64,000 nt of DNA from Bacteroidota bacterium (GTDB taxonomy: Bacteria > Bacteroidota > Bacteroidia > B-17B0 > Aurantibacillaceae). The notes under the pieces are model-generated. The model made no database searches. It worked only from the letters and a program-made list of their open reading frames with translations, and was not told the origin of the DNA. The stretch is from the NCBI GenBank assembly GCA_021156365.1, contig JAJNDK010000003.1, forward strand, positions 469,129-533,128, written 5' to 3'. Shown in pieces: positions 37,405 to 46,336 of the stretch (its first letter is position 1; each line of letters opens with the position of its first letter). Both the position numbers and the translations under genes were made by a program.

Positions 37405-37840
37405 GGGTATAAATTTTAAGGTAAAGTAAAGTTACGATAAAACGAGCGCTTAACAAAAATATTGTTTGAGGAATCCGATGCTTGCAGAATACAATTTTTT
37501 AAGTCTGTCGTAGGGTAAGATTCATTTTAATTATAGTGCTGTCAGGAGTGCCGCGAATCATTCGTTATTAGACAGAAGCCCGGATTTTAGTTTGCTCTTC
37601 TTTCAGGGAAGTATCGCGGTGTTCGCGAAGCCTCGCGAGAGATCCGTGTAAAGAATGCCGTATGCGTCTCGATACTCCCGATAGCTATCGGGACCGATGC
37701 CGTATCTGAAGAATATTTTATTAAAGTAGCAGACTTCCCACTCTTGCAGGGCATTGTCGTCACGCTATGGCGTGATCGACGTGACAGCCTAATTAATTCC
37801 AACCTTTCCCTACAACAAAAGGTTTTTAGAATGACCGGAT
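37405..37840. repeat. MITE-like interspersed repeat, copy 2 (inverted core)
   Basis: The 492-bp gap holds a repeat of about 315 bp (roughly 37503-37820). TGCTGTCA (37537-37544) and TGACAGC (37782-37788) bound a core that is the reverse complement of the copy at 34.4 kb. Shared landmarks are CAGGAGTGCCGCG, CCGGATTTTAGTTT, CCGTATGCGTCTCGATACT and the palindrome CCCGATAGCTATCGGG (37677-37692). The right flank TAATTAATTCCAACC is identical. Two extra small hairpins (TTCGCGAAGCCTCGCGA; CACGCTATGGCGTG) make it longer. A 71-codon frame inside it is not a gene. Confidence 0.8.
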
Positions 37841-37841
37841 A

Positions 37842-37875
37842 AAAAAAACGATTCCTGTTTCCGGGAATCGTTTTT
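37842..37875 (-). terminator. Intrinsic terminator of icmF
   Basis: Minus strand: AAAAACGATTCC, loop, GGAATCGTTTTT plus further T. 12-bp stem 22 bp after the icmF stop. Confidence 0.85.
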
Positions 37876-37896
37876 ACTATCGAATAAAATGTCGGA

Positions 37897-40800
37897 TTAC
37901 ATATTTCGTCTGTACTGTCCGCCTACTTCAAAGAGCGCTTTCGTGATCTGCCCAAGTGAACAATATTTTACGGTTTCCATCAACGAATGAAAGATATTTC
38001 CGTTTTTAATGGCTGCCTGCTGTATTTCTTTCAACAATTGCTCTCCGGTAGCTCCGCTCGCTTTCCATAAGCTCTGTACGGTAGTGATCTGAAATTCTTT
38101 TTCGTCGGTGGTACTGCGGATCACTTCTGCAGGAATAACAGTCGGAGAGCCTTTGCTGGATAAGAAGGTGTTTACCCCGATGATCGGATATTCTCCCGTA
38201 TGTTTCAGTGTTTCGTAATACAAGCTTTCTTCCTGGATCTTTCCGCGTTGGTACATGGTTTCCATTGCTCCCAAAACACCGCCACGTTCGCTGATCCTGT
38301 CGAACTCCGTCAATACAGCTTCTTCCACAAGTTCCGTTAATTCTTCAATGATGAAAGAACCCTGCAATGGATTTTCGTTTTTCGCCAAACCTAACTCGCG
38401 GTTAATGATCAGCTGAATAGCCATGGCCCTGCGAACGCTTTCCTCGGTTGGTGTGGTGATCGCTTCGTCGTAAGCATTTGTGTGTAGGCTGTTGCAGTTA
38501 TCATAGATCGCATACAAAGCCTGCAAGGTAGTACGAATGTCATTGAAATCGATTTCCTGTGCATGCAAACTACGGCCGCTGGTTTGAATGTGGTATTTCA
38601 ACATCTGCGAACGTTCGTTGGCATTGTATTTCAACTTCATGGCTTTTGCCCAGATCCGGCGGGCCACACGACCGATCACACTGTATTCCGGATCGATGCC
38701 GTTGCTGAAAAAGAAAGACAGGTTAGGAGCGAAGCTATCGATGTCCATGCCTCTGCTCAGGTAATATTCTACAAACGTAAATCCGTTCGCCAGTGTAAAG
38801 GCAAGCTGCGAAATAGGATTGGCGCCTGCTTCGGCAATATGGTAGCCGCTGATGGAAACAGAATAGAAGTTACGTACATTCTGATCAATGAAATACTGCT
38901 GCACATCGCCCATTACTTTCAGACTGAATTCCGTACTGAAAATACAGGTGTTCTGCGCCTGGTCCTCTTTCAGGATATCTGCCTGAACGGTACCACGCAC
39001 CTGCGATAGTGTAGTAGCCTTAATTTTTTCATACACATCTTTTGGCAGCACCTGGTCGCCGGTAACACCCAATAACATCAGGCCGAGCCCGTCGTTCCCT
39101 TCCGGAAGCGGTCCGTTGTATGCAGGACGTTTGGTGCCTTTTGCTTTGTAGATGTCATTTATTTTTTTCTCCGTTTCTTTCTCCAGTCCGTTTGCTTTGA
39201 TGTAAAGCTCGCATTGCTGATCGATCGCCGCATTCATGAAGAAAGCCGCAATGATGGCAGCAGGACCGTTGATCGTCATACTCACCGAAGTAGTTGGCGA
39301 AGCAAGATTGAAACCGCTGTATAATTTTTTTGCATCGTCGAGGCAGCAAACACTTACACCGCTATTGCCGATCTTTCCGTAGATATCAGGACGATGATCA
39401 GGATCCTGGCCGTATAAAGTAACACTGTCAAAAGCAGTGCTCAGACGGGCTGCAGGTAATCCTTTGCTCACATAGTGAAAGCGTTTATTTGTTCTTTCCG
39501 GTCCGCCTTCTCCGGCAAACATACGGGTTGGATCTTCTCCTTCACGTTTGAACGGATAGATACCGGCTGTGTATGGGAATTCTCCCGGGAAATTTTCCTG
39601 CAGGTTCCAGGTCAGCACATCACCCCATGCTTTGAAGCGGGGAACAGCGATCTTTGGTACCTGCGTGTGCGATAAACTTTCGTAATGCGTTTTGATCTTT
39701 ATCTCTTTGTCGCGCACCTTGAAAATATAATATTCGTTCTGGTATTGTTTTTTACGGTCTTCCCAGGTGTCGAGTAATTTTTTGTTGTGTCCCTCAAGGT
39801 CTAATTCGACCTGCGCGTATTGTTCTTCCAGGGCTTTTACCAACCGGTCTTTATCCGCCATTTTGCTGGCTTTGATGGAGACAATGGTGTTTTTGATGCT
39901 GTACAATTGTTCCGCCACTTCTGCCTGCGACAAGACTCTCTTGTCATATCCGCGGTTGTTTTCCGAGATCTCGCTCAGGTAACGTGTACGTGCCGGCGGA
40001 ATGATAAAGATCTTCTCGCTCATTTCATCCGTAGTACCAAAGCTCGATTTAAGATTGGAAGCGCCTGTTTTCTCAACGATCTTATCCATTACTGCTCTGT
40101 ACAGGCTGTTCATACCCGGATCGTTGAACTGCGAAGCGATCGTTCCGTATACAGGAAGTTTTTCATCCGGTGTTTCCCAGAGGTTGTGATTGCGTTTGTA
40201 TTGTTTTTTTACATCACGGATCGCATCCAGTGCGCCGCGTTTGTCAAATTTGTTGAGTGCAATAATGTCTGCAAACTCGATCATATCGATCTTCTCCAGC
40301 TGTGTGGCGGCTCCGTATTCCGGGGTCATCACATACAGGCTCATATCGCTGTGCTCGGTGATCTCCGTATCACTCTGGCCGATCCCGGCTGTTTCGAGGA
40401 TCACTAAGTCGAAATTGGATGCTTTCAGAATATCTACTGCATGCTGCACATGTTTGGAAAGAGCAAGATTGCTTTGGCGGGTAGCCATCGAACGCATAAA
40501 AACACGGTCGTTGCGGATCGAGTTCATACGGATCCGGTCGCCCAATAAAGCCCCGCCTGTTTTACGCTTACTCGGATCCACCGAAATGATACCGATCTGT
40601 TTTTCCGGAAAATCGATCAGGAAACGGCGTACCAGCTCGTCTACAAGGCTCGATTTACCTGCCCCGCCCGTACCGGTGATCCCTAATACAGGCACTTTGG
40701 ATGCGATAGCCAGCTCATGCACTTTTTTCATCAGGGCTTCACTTTCCGGATTGCCGTTCTCTGCGGCCGATATTAGCTTTGCTATGGATTTATGGTCTTT

Positions 40801-41277
40801 TTCTTTGATATGGTTCACTTCCCCGTTCAGGTTTACGCCCGTCGGGTAATCGGATTGTTTCAGCAGGTCGTTGATCATCCCCTGCAGTCCGAGCGAGCGG
40901 CCGTCATCAGGACTGTATATACGGGTGATCCCGTGTTTGTGTAATTCTTCGATCTCTGTTGGAAGTATCACTCCGCCTCCGCCTCCGAAAATTTTGATAT
41001 GTCCGCAACCACGCTCTTTCAGCAGGTCGTACATGTATTTGAAATACTCCACGTGTCCGCCCTGGTAGCTGGTGATCGCAATAGCATTGGCATCTTCCTG
41101 GATCGCGCAATTCACTACATCTATAACACTGCGGTCGTGCCCGAGGTGGATCACTTCGGCACCGCTGCTTTGCATGATCCTGCGCATGATATTAATCGCA
41201 GCATCGTGCCCGTCGAACAGGGCGGCGGCGGTTACAATTCGTATTTTATTTTTGGATTGATATGCGGTAGTTTCCAT
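37897..41277 (-). CDS. icmF: Fused isobutyryl-CoA-type mutase (B12-dependent) with G-protein chaperone
   Basis: Adenosylcobalamin-dependent carbon-skeleton mutase with its own GTPase chaperone. 1126 residues in the IcmF order: B12-binding domain at 1-145 with FDGHD (His24 as the cobalt ligand) and [11 protein letters not shown]; a MeaB-like GTPase at about 170-520 with P-loop GTGGAGKSS (202-210), ETAGIGQSD and NKFDKRG; then the TIM-barrel mutase, starting near [26 protein letters not shown]. The PFKR..DPTR signature separates IcmF from methylmalonyl-CoA mutase. Known members interconvert isobutyryl- and n-butyryl-CoA, or pivalyl/isovaleryl-CoA. It has its own promoter and terminator and no partner genes. 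Confidence 0.93.
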   Translation of the reverse strand: METTAYQSKNKIRIVTAAALFDGHDAAINIMRRIMQSSGAEVIHLGHDRSVIDVVNCAIQEDANAIAITSYQGGHVEYFKYMYDLLKERGCGHIKIFGGGGGVILPTEIEELHKHGITRIYSPDDGRSLGLQGMINDLLKQSDYPTGVNLNGEVNHIKEKDHKSIAKLISAAENGNPESEALMKKVHELAIASKVPVLGITGTGGAGKSSLVDELVRRFLIDFPEKQIGIISVDPSKRKTGGALLGDRIRMNSIRNDRVFMRSMATRQSNLALSKHVQHAVDILKASNFDLVILETAGIGQSDTEITEHSDMSLYVMTPEYGAATQLEKIDMIEFADIIALNKFDKRGALDAIRDVKKQYKRNHNLWETPDEKLPVYGTIASQFNDPGMNSLYRAVMDKIVEKTGASNLKSSFGTTDEMSEKIFIIPPARTRYLSEISENNRGYDKRVLSQAEVAEQLYSIKNTIVSIKASKMADKDRLVKALEEQYAQVELDLEGHNKKLLDTWEDRKKQYQNEYYIFKVRDKEIKIKTHYESLSHTQVPKIAVPRFKAWGDVLTWNLQENFPGEFPYTAGIYPFKREGEDPTRMFAGEGGPERTNKRFHYVSKGLPAARLSTAFDSVTLYGQDPDHRPDIYGKIGNSGVSVCCLDDAKKLYSGFNLASPTTSVSMTINGPAAIIAAFFMNAAIDQQCELYIKANGLEKETEKKINDIYKAKGTKRPAYNGPLPEGNDGLGLMLLGVTGDQVLPKDVYEKIKATTLSQVRGTVQADILKEDQAQNTCIFSTEFSLKVMGDVQQYFIDQNVRNFYSVSISGYHIAEAGANPISQLAFTLANGFTFVEYYLSRGMDIDSFAPNLSFFFSNGIDPEYSVIGRVARRIWAKAMKLKYNANERSQMLKYHIQTSGRSLHAQEIDFNDIRTTLQALYAIYDNCNSLHTNAYDEAITTPTEESVRRAMAIQLIINRELGLAKNENPLQGSFIIEELTELVEEAVLTEFDRISERGGVLGAMETMYQRGKIQEESLYYETLKHTGEYPIIGVNTFLSSKGSPTVIPAEVIRSTTDEKEFQITTVQSLWKASGATGEQLLKEIQQAAIKNGNIFHSLMETVKYCSLGQITKALFEVGGQYRRNM

Positions 41278-41304
41278 AATCTGTAAAATTCAGTTGAGAG
41301 GAGC

Positions 41305-41336
41305 CAAAAATAAGCATTTAAGGGCCGAAATACAAA
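41305..41336 (-). promoter_or_regulatory. Promoter of icmF
   Basis: Minus strand TTTG (41336-41333), 20 bp, TATTTTTG (41312-41305). A complete match to the Bacteroidota consensus, 28 bp before the ATG. Confidence 0.75.
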
Positions 41337-41405
41337 CGATTTGGATGAATTGAGACGAAAGGGAAATGAATTTGCCTGGCAAAAAGAAAAGAGGATTTTT
41401 TTTGC

Positions 41406-42851
41406 TTATTTGCCTCGTATAAAATCATTCCCGTCAAATACCTTTAACCCTGTTATGCCATAGTGATAATTAATGACAATGGTGTCGGATGCAGATTCGC
41501 CATTGAAACGGCGTGCGATGATGGAATAGCTGTCATCACTATTCAGTTCGCAAAAAGTAGTGAAACCATCCAGGAAGCTCAGGTCGCCATCGTTTATGGT
41601 AAGACCGCTGCTTTCCTGAATACGCTTGATCGTGTATTTTTTGGAGATGCTTTCACTTACGGGGATGCAGAAATTGAGCACCCCTATCAGCATCAGCACA
41701 ATGGGCCCCAGGCTGAAGAAAGACATCACAGTGTAGTGCCGTTTACTCATCCTTCCGGAGCCTACGAAGACTTTCTTCAGGAAAAAATAAACAAAAGGAA
41801 AACTAAGGATATAGCTGATGAAGAGTGGCCCGAAGGAAGAAGCAAGGTAATTTTTGAGCACCAGGATGAAGATGTACGACATATAGCCAAAAAGCACGAG
41901 TGCCGTGAAGCTCCAGTGCCATCGGTCTTTTATAAGATTGAGTGGTTTTACCCCGCTGCTGCCCGAATAGGAAAGACCTTCGGCAATAGCTTGTTGCTGT
42001 GTGTTTATCCTGAAATCGTTGGAAGCATTGGTAGGATCCTGGTAAAAGAACACACAGACTTCATTATAAAGTTCCGGCATCCGTTTTTTGAACTCAGCAG
42101 GCCGCTCAAAGAAATTTTCTGCCAGCACCGAAAAAAATTCATCCGTATTCGCTGCTGCATACTTCCGAAAAAAACCTTCTTTATTAGTATCAGAAATAAT
42201 GTGTTTTTCTGCCATGCGATACCAGGTATCCAGCATAAAATCAAATTCATCGTAATTGAGCTTGTGGTGCTTTAATAAGATCAACAGTCCGTGTGTGGTT
42301 TCGTGGATACCTAAGTTCAGTCCATCGTCATTGATCTTTATGCCCTGTTCAAAGCGTTCCCAGGACAGGTACATTTTTCCGCTGGAGAACATAAGCCCGT
42401 AAAAACGCTGCTTCGTGCGTGGGTTCATGATCTCTTTCTGGAATACCCGTATGTGCCGTATGGTATGGATGTAATAATAGCTCAGGCCGAAAGTCAGCTG
42501 AACAATAGAAGAAGCAATAAGCGCTTTGTTTTTTGTAGTGAGCCGTAAAACATCACTGCTGCTGAAATGCAGGCGTTTGATCACATACAGCGTTCGGTTT
42601 ATAAAACGTTCTTTCCCTTTTTCCGAAAGCTGGTTGAAATACAGGATCTCCTGCAAATAGCCCCTGATCTCATCCGACTCTTCTTCGCTTACGATCACTT
42701 CCCGTTTAAATATATAGAAGAGCCAGTCTTTTATCCCTGTTATGTTCAGCAGGAAGGTGTCGATAAGCAGGAACAAAAGCAGGATGATACCGGCCAGGGA
42801 AAAAATATTACTTGTGCTGAGCAAACCGGTATAAAGCAGGTAGTGGATCAT
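41406..42851 (-). CDS. Membrane-anchored MtfA-like zinc metallopeptidase
   Basis: 481 residues. One hydrophobic segment at about 15-37, a soluble region resembling the MtfA (M90, glucose-regulated peptidase) domain, then two TM segments in the C-terminal third. Zinc-binding motif HETTH at 183-187 corresponds to HExxH of MtfA, and TDEFFSVLAENFFERPAEF (from residue 236) followed by PELYNEVCVFFYQDP matches the MtfA segment EFFA..SE.FFE.P......P.LY......YQDP. E. coli MtfA is soluble and acts on the Mlc pathway; fusion to membrane segments is different. After the last TM is a 75-residue beta-like tail. Substrate unknown. Confidence 0.8.
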   Translation of the reverse strand: MIHYLLYTGLLSTSNIFSLAGIILLLFLLIDTFLLNITGIKDWLFYIFKREVIVSEEESDEIRGYLQEILYFNQLSEKGKERFINRTLYVIKRLHFSSSDVLRLTTKNKALIASSIVQLTFGLSYYYIHTIRHIRVFQKEIMNPRTKQRFYGLMFSSGKMYLSWERFEQGIKINDDGLNLGIHETTHGLLILLKHHKLNYDEFDFMLDTWYRMAEKHIISDTNKEGFFRKYAAANTDEFFSVLAENFFERPAEFKKRMPELYNEVCVFFYQDPTNASNDFRINTQQQAIAEGLSYSGSSGVKPLNLIKDRWHWSFTALVLFGYMSYIFILVLKNYLASSFGPLFISYILSFPFVYFFLKKVFVGSGRMSKRHYTVMSFFSLGPIVLMLIGVLNFCIPVSESISKKYTIKRIQESSGLTINDGDLSFLDGFTTFCELNSDDSYSIIARRFNGESASDTIVINYHYGITGLKVFDGNDFIRGK

Positions 42852-42960
42852 CCGGATAAAAATAAAAAAATTAATCCATGTGGTTGCGAAAAATCACATT
42901 TCAGGCTATTGTTAGCGCATTTTTATGCTACAATTAGCAAAATGAAGAAGGTTCTGCAGC

Positions 42961-42993
42961 CGTTTGTTACAAAGGCCTCCCGTTCGTTACAAA
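42961..42993. repeat. Direct repeat CGTTnGTTACAAA, candidate operator
   Basis: CGTTTGTTACAAA (42961-42973) and CGTTCGTTACAAA (42981-42993), exactly 20 bp apart and ending 5 bp before a promoter-like TTGACT. The spacing places both on the same DNA face, as for a dimeric activator. Confidence 0.45.
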
Positions 42994-42997
42994 TGTC

Positions 42998-43027
42998 TTG
43001 ACTTTTTATTTTCACGGTTGTATATTG
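42998..43027 (+). promoter_or_regulatory. Promoter of the 1063-residue T9SS protein
   Basis: TTGACT (42998-43003), a 17-bp spacer, TATATT (43021-43026): a near-perfect sigma70-like promoter. It can also be read as Bacteroidota-type CTTG, 20 bp, TATATTG. About 45 bp of leader precede the ATG. Confidence 0.5.
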
Positions 43028-43072
43028 CATAAAGTCCGGCCAGGATTTACTAATTTTTTAAACATATTAATT

Positions 43073-46000
43073 ATGAAAACAAAAAAAAGTAAAAATGGCA
43101 GACTGTGTCGTGCCATTGCAATGACAGCCTGCAGCCTGTTTCTGGCTATGGGTATTTCCAACGCACAAACGGTTACGTATGGTATTCAGGCTGCTCATGA
43201 TAGCCGGGATGGGATCATCAACGATGTTGCGGCCAACATGCATGGTGAAACATACATAGCCGGAAGATTCAACGGAGCGTCTTTCATCGAGCCGGCTTAC
43301 GCCTATTCTGTTGCGAATGCAGGCGCGACCGGAACTACAGATGGCTTTCTCAGTAAAATGAACCGGGATGGAACTTTTCAATGGGCCGTATTTGTTCAGG
43401 GTACGGGTAATGACCAGATCAACAGCGTTACGGTTTATATAGATGGCAATGTCTATATTTGTGGCACCTTCAATGGCTCCGTTACGTTTAGCAATTTTTT
43501 AGGGGGCAGTACTCTCGGCCTGACAGCAACAGGCGGACAGGATGGCTTCATTGCCAAATACACACCTGCCGGTGTACCCGTGTGGGCCTACAAGATAGGC
43601 AGCACCAATCTTGACCAGGCCCTTGATGTTGCTGTTACCACTTCGGCTGTTCCCCCTTTGTTACCCGGTGCTGTATCGGCGATCTACCTTGCAGGTGGCT
43701 TTGATGATGCTGCGGGAACGGGCAGCACAACTCTGGACGCTGCCACTCCTGTTACCATCAACCAGATCACTACGAACGGCGATGGGTTTGTGGCCCGTTA
43801 CCTGGATAATGGTACTGACGCGGATGTTGACTGGGTACGTCAGACAGGCGGCACCAATGTGGATGCGCTCATCAGTGTGGCTGCCGACGGATTCGGCAAT
43901 GTGAGCGCAGTGGGGCGTGTTCGTGGTACTGGCAATGTAATCGCGCACACCAACGGGAGTGGAGGTACCACCTCTCCGATCTCTATGTCGGGAGTCGACG
44001 ATATTATTGCCGTACGTTACGATGGTACTGGAACGCTTTTATGGCACGATAAATACGGCGGTGCTTCGAACACCGTAACTTCCGCACAGGACCAGGGAAC
44101 TGCGGTGGCAGTCGATAACAGCAATAATACCTATATCGGCGGATTGTATACTGGCACTGCATATTTTGGTTCTCTTAATCCTTCGGTTTCCAATTCCGGT
44201 ACCGGCTGGGATTCGTTCGTTGCCTGTGTCGATTTGAACGGCGACGTATCGTGGATAACTACCGGTGGAACCGCAAATACCGACGACGTTCCACAAGGGC
44301 TTGCGATCGATAATTGTGTAAAGCATCTGTATGTTTGTGGTCAGTACCGCGGCAATTTCAGCTTTGGCGGAGCAACCTTCTCACCATATAATACCGGTAC
44401 GGCGGATATCGATGGTTTCCTCATCGCGCTCGATCCTTCCACCGGTTCTTATATCACGGGCACCGGTGTACGTATGGGAGGCGACGATGGTACGGATAAT
44501 AGCCGTGCAGTTACGGTAAACAGCGTCGAGGATGTATACGTGGCCGGCAGTGAGCAAAGTGACGAGTGGTACACCGGTAATACCCTGACATTCTATAATG
44601 ACGACCTTTCTACAGCATTCTTTGACGGCTACCTGATGAAGTGGGATAACATCGACTTTCCTGTTATTGGCGCGCCCAATCCTGGTTCTACAGCTACTTT
44701 CACCGGCGTAGGCCTCGCAGGCTGTGATGTATATGGAACCGGTACAATGAAGGGTGCAACTATCACGTTTACTTCCGGCTGGCTGGCTTCTACTATGGTT
44801 TCAACGGTATACACAAACGATGTTTTTTTTACTGCTAACGATAAGCTCGGAGTTAATAGCACCTTTGTCGCATTATTAAACGGCACTTCTGAAGAATCAG
44901 GTGAAGACCAGGTGACAGATGCTTCCGGCAACAGCTACGTTTGTGGTTCTGCAAGTGGTGTTGGAACTACAATGAATTTCGTTGGCGGAAATTCCTATAC
45001 GCTCACAGGTCCCACTATGGCGTTTGTAGAAAAAACAAATTCCTCCGGCGCGATCATTTGGGAAGGTCATACTATAGGATCAGGAACCTGTACTGGTTAT
45101 GGTGTATCATATGATGCATCGGGTAATGTGTTCCTTTGCGGAGGATTCTCCGGAACGGTAACATTCACAGATATGTCCGGTACAACAATGAATAGAACGG
45201 CTACAGGGACAATGGATGGTTATGCAGCGATGTACAACAGCTCCGGTGTGTTGCAATGGGTAGAAACATACGGTGCTGCCAGCCAGACCACGGTTGCGCG
45301 TGATATCACTACCGATGGAACAAGGTATTATATCACGGGCGAGTTCACCGGCACTATAACAATGGGTGGGCAAACCCTTGTATCCAGCGGTAATAAAGAT
45401 CTTTTTGTTGCCTCCGGACAGGTATCGAATGGCGCAAAGCTGAAATCGATCAGTTATGGTACAGCCGGCAATGATATCGGGATCAGTATTTCCTGCCTTG
45501 GCTCTGCTGTGAATGTAGCGGGTTCAAATAATGGCTCAGGAGTAGTTGTCGGACGCGTGGGTATGAACCCTGGCGGAGCGCCGTTCTGGTTGTGGGGCGG
45601 ACCGCTTACAAGCACTTCAGGGAATGCTGTTGCCAATGATGTGGTATACAGTGACGCTGCTATTTATGTCAGCGGTACCGTTAATTCAGGAACGTTCACG
45701 ATCGGAGGGCAATCTCTTTCATCAGGAGCTCAGGTTTTCATTTTAAGGCTCAGTACAGCCGGTGCTGTCCTCTGTCTGAATGGATATACTCCCCCTCCCC
45801 TTGTTGGCGGTTCCGCCACAAGTACTGCTCTGGCAGTAGAAGAGGGAGTATTAAACGTAGATGGTGGTGATAACCTTATCTTTGGGGGCCATGTAGCTAA
45901 CGACAACTCAGCTTATCTCCACCTTGTAAATGCCAGGACTTGTACCACCTTCAGTGAGCGTTTGCAGGCTCCGGGTTCCCAACAAGGAATCGGGGACGAT

Positions 46001-46264
46001 GCTACCGGAACAAGCAGTAGCATAAATGCTTATCCGAACCCGGCTAACAGTTCGGTTACGATCGGGCTGAAAGATGCAGCAGAAGCATCTCCGGTAGCGG
46101 TCGTATTGATGGATATGACCGGCCGTGAAGTAATGCGGATGAACAACATCGTTACTCCGGAAATAGAAGTTTCTACTATAAACCTGTCGGAAGGTATCTA
46201 CCTGTGCAGGATATTGCAAAACGGCAGGCTCAAAAACAGTGGCAAGCTGGTGATCACTCATTAA
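43073..46264 (+). CDS. Large T9SS type A exported SBBP beta-propeller protein
   Basis: 1063-residue secreted protein. I start at the ATG encoding MKTKKSKNGRLCRAIAMTAC because it begins the signal peptide (ends ISNAQ); the longer TTG frame overlaps the promoter. The body is a long series of SBBP-like blades ('G..VYICGTFNGSVTF......T..G..DGFIAKY...G...W...'), at least ten, with Thr/Gly/Ser-rich loops. The C-terminal 80 residues, from INAYPNPANSSV to SGKLVITH, form a T9SS type A sorting domain (GREVMRM, LSEGIYLCRI). No enzyme motif. It resembles the 28.1-kb protein in plan but lacks its FDPG loops and DUF11 region. Confidence 0.86.
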   Translation: MKTKKSKNGRLCRAIAMTACSLFLAMGISNAQTVTYGIQAAHDSRDGIINDVAANMHGETYIAGRFNGASFIEPAYAYSVANAGATGTTDGFLSKMNRDGTFQWAVFVQGTGNDQINSVTVYIDGNVYICGTFNGSVTFSNFLGGSTLGLTATGGQDGFIAKYTPAGVPVWAYKIGSTNLDQALDVAVTTSAVPPLLPGAVSAIYLAGGFDDAAGTGSTTLDAATPVTINQITTNGDGFVARYLDNGTDADVDWVRQTGGTNVDALISVAADGFGNVSAVGRVRGTGNVIAHTNGSGGTTSPISMSGVDDIIAVRYDGTGTLLWHDKYGGASNTVTSAQDQGTAVAVDNSNNTYIGGLYTGTAYFGSLNPSVSNSGTGWDSFVACVDLNGDVSWITTGGTANTDDVPQGLAIDNCVKHLYVCGQYRGNFSFGGATFSPYNTGTADIDGFLIALDPSTGSYITGTGVRMGGDDGTDNSRAVTVNSVEDVYVAGSEQSDEWYTGNTLTFYNDDLSTAFFDGYLMKWDNIDFPVIGAPNPGSTATFTGVGLAGCDVYGTGTMKGATITFTSGWLASTMVSTVYTNDVFFTANDKLGVNSTFVALLNGTSEESGEDQVTDASGNSYVCGSASGVGTTMNFVGGNSYTLTGPTMAFVEKTNSSGAIIWEGHTIGSGTCTGYGVSYDASGNVFLCGGFSGTVTFTDMSGTTMNRTATGTMDGYAAMYNSSGVLQWVETYGAASQTTVARDITTDGTRYYITGEFTGTITMGGQTLVSSGNKDLFVASGQVSNGAKLKSISYGTAGNDIGISISCLGSAVNVAGSNNGSGVVVGRVGMNPGGAPFWLWGGPLTSTSGNAVANDVVYSDAAIYVSGTVNSGTFTIGGQSLSSGAQVFILRLSTAGAVLCLNGYTPPPLVGGSATSTALAVEEGVLNVDGGDNLIFGGHVANDNSAYLHLVNARTCTTFSERLQAPGSQQGIGDDATGTSSSINAYPNPANSSVTIGLKDAAEASPVAVVLMDMTGREVMRMNNIVTPEIEVSTINLSEGIYLCRILQNGRLKNSGKLVITH

Positions 46265-46281
46265 GTTTTCAATAGCAATAG

Positions 46282-46317
46282 AAAGAGGGAATGTCGAAAG
46301 GCATTCCCTCTTTTTTA
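46282..46317 (+). terminator. Intrinsic terminator after the 1063-residue protein
   Basis: 12-bp stem AAAGAGGGAATG and CATTCCCTCTTT with an 8-base loop, ending in a T-run. Confidence 0.88.
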
Positions 46318-46322
46318 TTTGC

Positions 46323-46330
46323 TAAATTCG
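46323..46330 (+). promoter_or_regulatory. -7 element for the glycosyltransferase gene
   Basis: TAAATTCG followed by C, the TTCGC variant, whose last base is 6 bases before the ATG. It lies immediately after the upstream terminator. Confidence 0.5.
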
Positions 46331-46336
46331 CAGGAA

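Noticed and set aside
37587..37802. 71-codon minus-strand frame
   Set aside because: It is made of the MITE-like repeat, including its palindrome, and is not conserved in the other copy.
39820..40849. Two overlapping plus-strand frames of 195 and 219 codons
   Set aside because: Antisense to the GTPase domain of icmF; no start signal or domain.
41463..42275. 270-codon open frame on the plus strand
   Set aside because: It lies entirely antisense to the MtfA-like gene, whose motifs are clear; the translation has no recognisable domain and a composition typical of an antisense shadow.
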